DNA from: CAZRHH01 sp964599885
GTDB lineage: Bacteria; Chloroflexota; Dehalococcoidia; DSTF01; JACRBR01
Assembly (NCBI GenBank): GCA_964599885.1
Contig: CAZRHH010000004.1
Span: forward strand, 43,429 to 107,428
DNA: 64,000 bases
Direction of reading: 5' to 3'
Shown: piece by piece, positions 25,831 through 33,330 of the stretch
How positions within the stretch are numbered: the stretch's first letter is position 1
How the letters are laid out: every line of letters starts with the position of its first letter
Translations under genes and position numbers: made by a program
The notes under the pieces: model-generated
Told to the model about the DNA's origin: nothing
The model's input: only the letters and a program-made list of their open reading frames with translations
The model's database searches: none

Positions 25831-26565
25831 ATGCCAACCGCTATCGGCCGGAACGAAGCTCAACGTCTCATTAGCGAGGAGCGAGCTCAGCTCGTAGAGG
25901 TGTTACCCGAATCGGAATTCGAGGAGAGCCACATTGAAGGAGCCCGCAACATTCCCTTGAAGCGCCTGGATCGCGACAGGGTCGGCGAGTTAAACGCTGC
26001 CTCGCCCATCATCGTGTATTGTCACGACTGCCTTTGAGACATGAGCGCACGGGCCGCGTGGCGGCTCGAAACTCTTGGCTTCAACCGGGTCTACCGTTAC
26101 ACGGCTGGTAAGTCCGACTGGTCCGGCAGCGGCCTGCCGATGGAAGGCAAAGCCGAAGGCCAACCCACCGCCGGCAGCATCATTCGTCGCGGTGTGCCGA
26201 CATGCAGGTTGGATGAGCGTTTCGGAGAGGTTCGCGCCAGAGTACGTGCAGCTGGCTGGGACTCCTGTGTGGTGGTGGGTAGCGAAGGCGTAGTGCTCGG
26301 ACGGCTCCGCAACGAGGTGCTTGAGGGATCCTCAGAAGTTGCAGTTGATAGTGTTATGGAGTCCGGCCCGACGACCATCCGGCCCGACGTCTCGCTTCAA
26401 TCGATCGTCGCCCGCCTTCGCCGAAAGAACGTGGAACAAGTCCTCGTGACGACGCCCGATGGTGAGCTGCTCGGCGTACTCTTTCGAGAAGACGCGGAGC
26501 GACAGGTGACGAGCGCAGATGCCGCCCCACATGATGACGAAGACGCATGCGAGTGTGGCGTATAG
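25831..26565 (+). CDS. Rhodanese-CBS protein with in-frame TGA (candidate selenoprotein)
   Basis: One frame of 244 sense codons interrupted only by TGA at 26035-26037. A strong AGGAGGT site (25817-25823) precedes ATG 25831. The first part is a rhodanese domain (about 1-100): EVLPESEFEESHIEGARNIP, then IIVYCHDCL, TGA, DMSARAAWRLETLGF and TAGKSDW. In relatives as I remember them, the loop reads YC-x4-C-(D/N), so the TGA falls on the second Cys. The second part carries a CBS-domain pair (about 125-230: WDSCVVVGSEGVVLGRL, VDSVMESGPTTIRPDVSLQ, VTTPDGELLGVLF) and ends DEDACECGV. A stem-loop follows the TGA (26043-26067). Alternatives: a nonsense mutation or a sequencing error; downstream codons show no other damage. 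Confidence 0.72.
26043..26067 (+). promoter_or_regulatory. Possible bacterial SECIS-like hairpin
   Basis: GAGC pairs with GCTC and CACG with CGTG, with loop GGCCG beginning with G. The loop starts 14 nt after the TGA, near the lower limit for bacterial SECIS elements. In GC-rich DNA such hairpins also arise by chance. Confidence 0.3.
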
Positions 26566-26605
26566 GTGGTCGCGGTGTTGCGTCACGCCGCGGCGAGTGC
26601 GGTGG

Positions 26606-27970
26606 TTACGTCAGGATCCCCGGCGGGGAATCCATCCACGCCTCGGCGCCTAGTGTGATGAGGTAGCCGGCAAACAACAACAACCCCGTGATCAGGTGGA
26701 CCTGCACGTTTTTGCCCATCGACGCCATCAGCGTGTACGGGTCGCCGTAGTGGGCGCGGATGCCGCGGTACACGCTGAGCGCCATCGGCGCGGCGATCAG
26801 GGCGATCAGCGTCGGCCGCGGCAGCACGCCCGTCGCGCCGCCGATCGCCACGACGGCGAAGGCGAGGATCGCTGCGACGAGGAAGCCGTTGGTGACGACT
26901 TCGGGCGAGAGGCGCGTCGGCAGCGTGCGCTTGCCGGCGAGGGCGTCGCTGTTGCGGTCGGGGATCTCGTTCACGTAGAGGATGAGCGCGATGAGGATGG
27001 CGACCGGGATCGATGCGACGAACGCTTCGCCGGACAGCGCCTCGCGCTGGACGACGTAGGCGCCGAGCACCATGAGTGGGCCGAAGCCGATCGCCGTCGT
27101 GATCTCGCCGAGGCCGCGGTAGACGAGCTTGAACGGCGGCGCCGTGTAGAAGACGCTGAGCAGCACGCCCGCGACGCCGATCGCCAGCAGCTCCCACGAC
27201 GGACGCAGCGCGAGCAGCAGCAGCCCGACGGCGATGCCGACGGCGTAGGCGCCGATCGACACAGCGCCCATCTGCCGCAGCGTCACGAGGCCGCGCTGGA
27301 TGACGCGTGAGCCGCCGCTGTACTGCGTCGGGTTGACGTTCGCTTCATCGGCGCCGGAGAGCGCGTCGAAGACGTCGTTCGCGGTGTTGAGGCCGATGTG
27401 GATCGCGCAACCGCCGAGCATCGTCAGGATCGCGAGCCACCAGTTGAAGCCGCCGTCGCGTGCGGCGACGGCGAGTCCGAGTAGAATCGGCACGATCGTC
27501 GCCGTCAGAAACGGCAGGCGAGTCGAGAGCAGTACGGTCCAGACGCGCGAGAGTCGCGGCTTGACGATGCGGCCCTGCTCTTCGGAAATCTGCGCGAGGT
27601 ATGTGCGGGCCTGCTCGTTCGAGCGCTCGGAGTACTCGAAGAACGGCATCTCCTTCTCGTCCCAGCCCCAGGCGCGGGCGGGGCGGAAGATCGTCGCGCC
27701 GCTGTCATGACGTTCGGCGCGGCCGTGCATCGTCACGTAGCGGCGCTCGTCGTAGCCGGTGCCGGGCTGCGGACGGATGTGGCTGCCGATGACGTTGACG
27801 TCGCGGTCGGCGGGCACGGGCATGCCGGTGGGCGCGATGCGCACGACGCCGTCGGCGGCGTCGGACTCGAACGACGCGGGGATCTGCATCGGATAGCCGT
27901 CGTCATCGATCCACGTGAGCACGATGTGCGGGTACGTGCTGAGCTTCGTCAGCGCGACATCGATGTTCAT
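26606..27970 (-). CDS. Split-barrel domain fused to UbiA-family prenyltransferase
   Basis: 454 aa. Residues about 1-150 resemble a pyridoxamine-phosphate-oxidase-like split barrel (HIVLTWIDDDGYPMQIP, YVTMHGRAER); residues about 160-454 form a UbiA prenyltransferase with eight or nine helices and both Asp-rich motifs, NTANDVFD and NEIPDRNSD. The MenA subgroup attaches a polyprenyl chain to 1,4-dihydroxy-2-naphthoate in menaquinone synthesis and is the likeliest role; no other men genes are here. It overlaps the upstream PNPOx-like gene by 4 nt (ATGA). Its last 25 codons are duplicated at 25570-25644. Confidence 0.85.
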   Translation of the reverse strand: MNIDVALTKLSTYPHIVLTWIDDDGYPMQIPASFESDAADGVVRIAPTGMPVPADRDVNVIGSHIRPQPGTGYDERRYVTMHGRAERHDSGATIFRPARAWGWDEKEMPFFEYSERSNEQARTYLAQISEEQGRIVKPRLSRVWTVLLSTRLPFLTATIVPILLGLAVAARDGGFNWWLAILTMLGGCAIHIGLNTANDVFDALSGADEANVNPTQYSGGSRVIQRGLVTLRQMGAVSIGAYAVGIAVGLLLLALRPSWELLAIGVAGVLLSVFYTAPPFKLVYRGLGEITTAIGFGPLMVLGAYVVQREALSGEAFVASIPVAILIALILYVNEIPDRNSDALAGKRTLPTRLSPEVVTNGFLVAAILAFAVVAIGGATGVLPRPTLIALIAAPMALSVYRGIRAHYGDPYTLMASMGKNVQVHLITGLLLFAGYLITLGAEAWMDSPPGILT

Positions 27971-28464
27971 GATGCGGCCCCGATCGCGGTGACGCCGGGC
28001 GCTTCAGCGACGTGCGGCGCGGGCGACGTATCGGCATCGTCCCACCAGAAGATGCGGCGCGGCGTGATCTCGACGAGCGAGCGCTCGAAGAAGAGCGGAA
28101 GCGCGAAGCGCGCGCCGAGGAACTTGTCGATCGCCGGCTCCTTCGCGCGCCAGAGCGGCAGCACGCGCTCCCACGTCTCGTGCGGGTCTTCCTCGAAGAT
28201 GACGGCGTCGCCCTGGATCGTGCAGCGCGCGGCGAGGCCGCCGGTCGCTGTTGGGTCGGTGATGGCGACGCTGACGCGCTTGTCGCGCTTGATGTGCTCG
28301 AGCTTCTTCGAGAAGAGGATGCTTGATGTGATGTAGATGCGCTCGCCGTCCCAGAGCGGGATCAGCGGATGCACCTGCGCCTCCCCGCGCTTGCCGACAA
28401 CGGCGACCTCGGCCACAAGCGCGCGGTCGAGGAGGTCGTTGACGGCCTTCGGGATCCAGTTCAC
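27967..28464 (-). CDS. Pyridoxamine 5'-phosphate oxidase-like flavin-binding protein
   Basis: 165 aa from GTG 28464, after GGAGAAGAACA. Split-barrel features: AEVAVVGKRGEAQVHPLIPLW, SKKLEHIKRDKRVSVAITDP and GDAVIFEEDPHETWERVLP. This family binds FMN, F420 or haem; which one cannot be told. Translationally coupled (ATGA) to the downstream gene, whose own N-terminus is a related barrel, so the two may interact. Confidence 0.8.
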   Translation of the reverse strand: MNWIPKAVNDLLDRALVAEVAVVGKRGEAQVHPLIPLWDGERIYITSSILFSKKLEHIKRDKRVSVAITDPTATGGLAARCTIQGDAVIFEEDPHETWERVLPLWRAKEPAIDKFLGARFALPLFFERSLVEITPRRIFWWDDADTSPAPHVAEAPGVTAIGAAS

Positions 28465-28597
28465 TGTTCTTCTCCGGCTCGGTGCGCGGCGGTTGTGCGT
28501 GTATTCACTATCGCGCAGCCGGAGGGTTGTGCGCTAGCGGGGGTATGCGGTAGGGGCATAGGGGTTGGGACGGGAGGTGGGCGTGGGGTCTGCTGCA

Positions 28598-30166
28598 TCA
28601 GGGCGCTGGATGACATCGTTGCAGCAGCTCCCAATGGCCGTGACGGGCCACCGAGCAGAACTGGGCGCGGAGCGCGCGAAACGCCGCATCCGGTCCGAAG
28701 ACGCTCGACCGGTTCGCTTCGAAAAAGAAGTCATGCCGGTCGCTGAGAATGACCACGTCGGCCGATCCTAGTTCGTCCGCGAGCCGGGAATCTGGCCCAT
28801 TAGCGCTCCATGGATTCATCTCGAGGTAGTACGTCCCCGGCTGGAGCTCTGGCAACAGAAAGTAGATGAAGGTGTCGTTGTAGTTCGCGCGCCGCAACTC
28901 TGCGGGCGCGACGACGAGCCGGTCGCCCGGTTCCGTTGCCGACTCCGCCGCATCGAGGATCAGCTCCAGGTCGGGCGCCCCGCCGAATCGCTCGATCGGA
29001 ACGCGCCGCCCAGCATGCTCCACCTCGTCGGACGGATTCAACGCGCCATCAACGATCGGGCGCAGAAAGATCACGATCAGTCCGGTGGCGATGACGAGTG
29101 CGCCAACACGGGCGATACGGCCAGCAGTTTCGCTGGACCATCGCACAGCGTCGACGGCAATGACGGCGCCAACCGGCACGAACGCAACGGCGACACAGGC
29201 GAGCCACAGGGAGTGACCGAGATCGGCCCGCTGCAACGCTTGCGGCGCGAGCCCGAGCATAAGCACGGACGCGGTAAGCGCCGCCTGGCTTCTCGCATCG
29301 AATCGTCTGCGCGCCAGGTCGGTCGCCGCTCGCGCGAGGAGCAACGCAACGCTCACGCCGGACAACGCTAGCACCGTCCTCACGCGATCGTCCGCCGGCG
29401 GCAGCGGAAGCCGTCGGCCCTCTGGAAGTTCCAAGAACGGGTACTGGATCATCCCGTCGTACGTGGCGTCGATCCCAGCCATCGCGATGTGTACGACGGC
29501 TGGCGCAAGGCCGAGCGCCATGCCTGCGACGTATGACAGCGTGGCATCGCGCTTGTTCTGGGACACGAGGCCAGCGGCGACAACGGCCACCGCGGCGGGC
29601 GCAAGGTCGGTGCGAAACATGACCGCGAGCCCGGCAAGGAGGCCCGCCCCGATCCGGAGCAGTCGCAGCCGTCGGCCCCCGGGTCCGTCGCCTGCCGCTT
29701 CCGCTGCGAGCAGGCTCACGTAGCCGCTCCACGCCAGCAGCGCGATGCCGGCCGAGAACGCATACGCGCCCATGCCCCGCGCGATCAGGCAGAGGCTGCA
29801 TACCAGCGCCGCGCCAAATGCGGCACCGTCGCCGAACCTTCGTGCCAGCAGAAAGACGGCGAGCACCGCTGCCGCACGGTACGCGAGGCCCACGATGCGC
29901 TCCGTCACGACCGTGTCCGGCGTGAAGGAGTAGACGGCGGCGAGAACCCACAGGTTCGCCGGACCATACAAGTGTTCGAAGTCGCGGTTCGGCACGTCGC
30001 CCGCCAGCACGCGCTGTGGGTAGACGAGCAGGATTCCCTCGTCCTGGGCGGGCACCGGCACCGCGAACGCTCGCACGACAAGCACGGTCAGGACCACCAC
30101 AACCACCACCACCGCGACGAGTCGCACGGCTGGGAGCGCTAGCTGTGCGGTAGTCGCGAGCTTCAT
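28598..30166 (-). CDS. Polytopic membrane glycosyltransferase (GT-C-like)
   Basis: 522 aa, about ten or more helices, starting with a long Val-rich helix. After it comes AQDEGILLVYPQRVLAGDVPNRDFEHLYGP, whose acidic DEG sits where GT-C enzymes have the catalytic Asp in the first outer loop. A C-terminal extracytoplasmic domain (about 380-522) contains DRLVVAPAELRRANYND and YYLEMNPWS. Likely a polyprenyl-phosphate-sugar-dependent transferase next to the polysaccharide block; donor and acceptor unknown. Confidence 0.65.
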   Translation of the reverse strand: MKLATTAQLALPAVRLVAVVVVVVVLTVLVVRAFAVPVPAQDEGILLVYPQRVLAGDVPNRDFEHLYGPANLWVLAAVYSFTPDTVVTERIVGLAYRAAAVLAVFLLARRFGDGAAFGAALVCSLCLIARGMGAYAFSAGIALLAWSGYVSLLAAEAAGDGPGGRRLRLLRIGAGLLAGLAVMFRTDLAPAAVAVVAAGLVSQNKRDATLSYVAGMALGLAPAVVHIAMAGIDATYDGMIQYPFLELPEGRRLPLPPADDRVRTVLALSGVSVALLLARAATDLARRRFDARSQAALTASVLMLGLAPQALQRADLGHSLWLACVAVAFVPVGAVIAVDAVRWSSETAGRIARVGALVIATGLIVIFLRPIVDGALNPSDEVEHAGRRVPIERFGGAPDLELILDAAESATEPGDRLVVAPAELRRANYNDTFIYFLLPELQPGTYYLEMNPWSANGPDSRLADELGSADVVILSDRHDFFFEANRSSVFGPDAAFRALRAQFCSVARHGHWELLQRCHPAP

Positions 30167-30194
30167 GGAGACGTGGTTGCGCCGGCGCGTCCTC

Positions 30195-31286
30195 TCACAC
30201 CATCGCCTCGTTTACCGCGCGCGCAATCGCCTCAACATCATCGCTCGGCAGCGACGCATGCAAGGGCAGCGACAGCACCTCCTCCGCAAGCTGCTCTGCC
30301 ATCGCAAACGCGGCGTCGCCGAGGCCGAGGCGCTGGTAGAGGGGCTGCTTGTGGATCGGCGCGGGATAGAAGACGGCTGATTCGATCTCGCGCTGGCGGA
30401 GGGCTGATTGGAGATGCTCACGTGCTTCGCGGCCGGCGGGGATGCGGATCGTGTACTGGTGGTAGACGTGGCGGCGGTTGGGGAGTTCGCGCGGAGTGAT
30501 GATGCGTTCGTTCGGCGCGAGCAATTCACTGAGGCGGGCGGCGTTGGCGCGGCGCTGGTCGTTGCGGGCGTCGAGCTTGGGGAGTTGCGACAGGCCGAGG
30601 GCGGCCGCGACTTCTGTCATACGGAAGTTGTAGCCGAGTTCGTCGGTGACGTAGCGCGTGCGTTCGCCCTGCGATCGCAGCGTGCGCGCGAGGGTCGCGA
30701 CGTGTTCGTTGCTCGTCGTGATCATGCCGCCTTCGCCAGTTTGTAAATTCTTCGTCGCGTAGAACGAGAAGCAGCCGGTGCCGAAGCTGCCGGCCGCACG
30801 CCCGTCATGCGTCGCGCCGACGGCTTGCGCGGCGTCTTCTATCAGCACGAGGTTGCGGCGGGCGCAGATCTCGGCGATTGCGGTGATGTCGCATGTCTGG
30901 CCGTAGAGGTGGACGGCGATGATCGCCTTCGTCGCGGGCGTGATCGCCGCTTCCGCGAGCGCCGGGTCGATGCCGAAGTCGTCGGTGCGGACGTCGGCGA
31001 AGATCGGGCGGGCGCCTGCGTGCAGGACGGCGTTGGCGGTGGCGGCGAAACTGAACGCCGGGACGATCACGTCGTCGCCGGGGCCGATGCCGTGGGCGAG
31101 CAGGGCGACGTGGAGCGCGGCCGTGCCGCTGTTGACAGCGATCGCGTGCGGTACGCCGATATACGCCGCGAACGCTTCCTCGAATGCGGCGACGCGCGGA
31201 CCCTGCGCGAGCTGTCCCGATTCGAGCGCCTCGATCACGGCGCGCTTGTCGTCATCGTCGATGATCGGGTCGGCGAGTTTGATCAT
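30195..31286 (-). CDS. DegT/DnrJ/EryC1 aminotransferase, WbpE-like
   Basis: 363 aa from ATG 31286. PLP-dependent sugar aminotransferase: SGTAALHVALLAHGIGPGDDVI, VHLYGQTCD, LIEDAAQAVGA and the Schiff-base Lys in FSFYATKNLQTGEGGM. It most likely transaminates a 3-keto UDP-sugar; the neighbouring WbpD-like acetyltransferase and 2-epimerase suggest the UDP-2,3-diacetamido-uronic acid route of Pseudomonas (WbpE-D-I), though the dehydrogenase and oxidase of that route are not here. Confidence 0.9.
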   Translation of the reverse strand: MIKLADPIIDDDDKRAVIEALESGQLAQGPRVAAFEEAFAAYIGVPHAIAVNSGTAALHVALLAHGIGPGDDVIVPAFSFAATANAVLHAGARPIFADVRTDDFGIDPALAEAAITPATKAIIAVHLYGQTCDITAIAEICARRNLVLIEDAAQAVGATHDGRAAGSFGTGCFSFYATKNLQTGEGGMITTSNEHVATLARTLRSQGERTRYVTDELGYNFRMTEVAAALGLSQLPKLDARNDQRRANAARLSELLAPNERIITPRELPNRRHVYHQYTIRIPAGREAREHLQSALRQREIESAVFYPAPIHKQPLYQRLGLGDAAFAMAEQLAEEVLSLPLHASLPSDDVEAIARAVNEAMV

Positions 31287-31362
31287 GATGCGGCGGGCGC
31301 GTTGTCGCGCGGCGCGGGCACGACGATCGGGCGCGAAGTTGGTCGCGATGTCTTGGGATACC

Positions 31363-31389
31363 GGGGCGAACACGTTGGTTCGCCCCTAC
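31363..31389 (-). repeat. GTAG-headed REP-like hairpin
   Basis: Minus-strand GTAGGGGCGAAC, CAACGT, GTTCGCCCC. Same stem as 33221-33247, opposite orientation. Confidence 0.7.
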
Positions 31390-31467
31390 CGTTGGTTCGG
31401 GAGAGGCGGCCGAAACACGTCTGTGAGCGCTGCGTCACCGATCCCGGAGTGTAATCGGGCGTACGCC

Positions 31468-31492
31468 GGGGCCCGGCAAGCGGGGCCCCTAC
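31468..31492 (-). repeat. GTAG-headed REP-like hairpin
   Basis: Minus-strand GTAGGGGCCCC, GCTTGCC, GGGCCCC. It lies in the same 230-bp gap as the copy at 31363. Confidence 0.6.
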
Positions 31493-31518
31493 CATGGGGA
31501 TTAGAACGGCGGTCGGCG

Positions 31519-32097
31519 TCATTCGCCGCGGGGGTGGAAGCGGAATGCGCGGTCGCATTCGGCGCAGTACCACTCGTTCGATTCGGACATGCGGAGCGGG
31601 CGCGAGCAGTCGCAGACGTAGCCGGCAAAGCGCGCGGGATTGCCACGGACGAGGGCGTGCTCGGGCACGTCCTGCGTGACGACGGCGCCGGCAGCGACGA
31701 GCGCCCACTCGCCAATCGTGATGCCGGGCAGGATGACCGCGCCGGCGCCGACGGACGCGCCGCTACGCACCGTCGTCGCCCCGACGTGCCAGTCGTTGTC
31801 GGACTTCAGCGTGCCGTCGGGGTTGATCGCGCGCGGGAAGCGGTCGTTGGTGAAGATGACGTGCGGCCCGACGAAGACGCCGTCTTCGAGCGTGACGCCG
31901 CGGAAAAGCGACGCGCGGTTCTGGATCTTGCAGCGGTCGCCGATGACGACGTCGCGGTCGACGTACGTGCCCTTGCCGATGATGCAGTCGCGGCCGATGC
32001 GCGCGCCTTCGCGCACCTGCACTTCGTTCCAGATGCCGGTGTTCTCGCCGATCTGCGCTTGTGGCGACACGTCGGCGGTCGGGTGGATCTTCGGCAC
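31519..32097 (-). CDS. Left-handed beta-helix N-acetyltransferase (WbpD/WlbB-like)
   Basis: 192 aa from GTG 32097. Hexapeptide repeats fill residues about 5-150 (GENTGIWNEVQVREGARIGRD pattern), with FTNDRFPRAINPDG, the text typical of UDP-2-acetamido-3-amino-2,3-dideoxyglucuronate N-acetyltransferases (WbpD/WlbB). A C-terminal extension has CDC...CAEC, a likely small zinc-binding tail. It would use the product of the adjacent aminotransferase. Confidence 0.88.
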   Translation of the reverse strand: MPKIHPTADVSPQAQIGENTGIWNEVQVREGARIGRDCIIGKGTYVDRDVVIGDRCKIQNRASLFRGVTLEDGVFVGPHVIFTNDRFPRAINPDGTLKSDNDWHVGATTVRSGASVGAGAVILPGITIGEWALVAAGAVVTQDVPEHALVRGNPARFAGYVCDCSRPLRMSESNEWYCAECDRAFRFHPRGE

Positions 32098-32118
32098 GCG
32101 GGCCTCGTTTCGTGGGCG

Positions 32119-33177
32119 TTATGCGGGTTGGGCGAGCGCTTCGACCATGCGCTCGGCGGCGTCGCCATCGCCAAAGACGGCGGGCGGGACGCCGGATGGG
32201 CGCGGGCGTTTCGCCGCCGTCAGTATACGTTCGGTGTCGGCGCCCGCCAGCACGTTCCAGCCGCCTTCGAGCGTCTCCACCCACTCCGTCTCGTCGCGCA
32301 GCGTCACGCACGGCACGCCGAGTAGGTACGCCTCCTTCTGCACTCCGCCGGAGTCGGTGAGCACCATCCGCGCCGACTGTTGCAGCGCCAGCATATCGAG
32401 ATAGCCGACGGGCTCGATGACCCGCACCGGCGCTTCCACCTCGATGTCGGTGCCCATCAGCGCGGCGCGCGTGCGGGGGTGGAGCGGCAGGACGACGGGT
32501 TCGTGCAGCCCCATCAGCGCGTCGATGATGTCCGCGAGTTTGTGGACGTGGTCCGTGTTGGCGGCGCGATGCACCGTCGCCAGCACGTAGCCGCCGCGCT
32601 CCAGCCCGAGGCGGCGCAGCGCGTCCGAGCGTTCGGCGGCGATCGGCGCGTTGGCGCGCAACGCGTCGCACATGATGTCGCCCGTCATCGTGACGCCGCG
32701 CGTGATGCCTTCGGCGGCGAGATTGCGGACAGCCGTGTCCGTCGGCGCGAAGAGATACGACGAGACGTGGTCGGCGACGATGCGGTTGATCTCTTCGGGC
32801 ATCGAGCGCACGTAGCTGCGGAGGCCGGCTTCGACGTGGGCCACCGGGACGTTGAGCTTCGACGCCGCCAGCGCGCCGGCGAGCGTGCTGTTCGTGTCGC
32901 CGTAGATGACGACGCGATCGGGCGTCTCACGCTGGATGATTGCTTCAAGCCGCTCGAGCATCATGCCGGTCTGCGCGCCGTGGGCGCCGGAGCCGACGCC
33001 GAGATGATGATCGGGCCGCGGCAGATCGAGTTCGTCGAAGAAGACGTCGGACATCAGCGGGTCGTAGTGCTGGCCGGTGTGGACGAGCACCTCCGTGTGC
33101 GCCCGCCGCACCGCGCGCGAAAACGGCGCCGCCTTAATAAACTGCGGCCGCGCGCCGACGACGGTGAGGATCTTCAT
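32119..33177 (-). CDS. UDP-N-acetylglucosamine 2-epimerase family (WecB/WbpI-like)
   Basis: 352 aa from ATG 33177. GT-B-fold epimerase: VVGARPQFIKAAPFSRA, VHTGQHYDPLMSDVFFDEL, GDTNSTLAGALAA, HVEAGLRS, MPEEINRIVADHVS, then VLTDSGGVQKEAYLLGVPC and LRDETEWVETLEGGWN. All family landmarks are present. It makes a UDP-ManNAc-type sugar; in this context possibly the diacetamido-mannuronate precursor. Confidence 0.94.
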   Translation of the reverse strand: MKILTVVGARPQFIKAAPFSRAVRRAHTEVLVHTGQHYDPLMSDVFFDELDLPRPDHHLGVGSGAHGAQTGMMLERLEAIIQRETPDRVVIYGDTNSTLAGALAASKLNVPVAHVEAGLRSYVRSMPEEINRIVADHVSSYLFAPTDTAVRNLAAEGITRGVTMTGDIMCDALRANAPIAAERSDALRRLGLERGGYVLATVHRAANTDHVHKLADIIDALMGLHEPVVLPLHPRTRAALMGTDIEVEAPVRVIEPVGYLDMLALQQSARMVLTDSGGVQKEAYLLGVPCVTLRDETEWVETLEGGWNVLAGADTERILTAAKRPRPSGVPPAVFGDGDAAERMVEALAQPA

Positions 33178-33220
33178 GACGCGTGGCGCGTGCGACTAGG
33201 CGCCGATCCGCGCCGCTCCT

Positions 33221-33247
33221 GTAGGGGCGAACCTACGTGTTCGCCCC
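33221..33247 (+). repeat. GTAG-headed REP-like hairpin
   Basis: GTAGGGGCGAAC, CTACGT, GTTCGCCCC on the plus strand, between two minus-strand genes. Confidence 0.7.
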
Positions 33248-33330
33248 GGTATCGCGAGCAAGCGCATCGATCCAGTGTCCAGCTTCCAGCCTCTAGTCGC
33301 AGTGAAACGGAGCGGCCTCGCATCTCGCAC

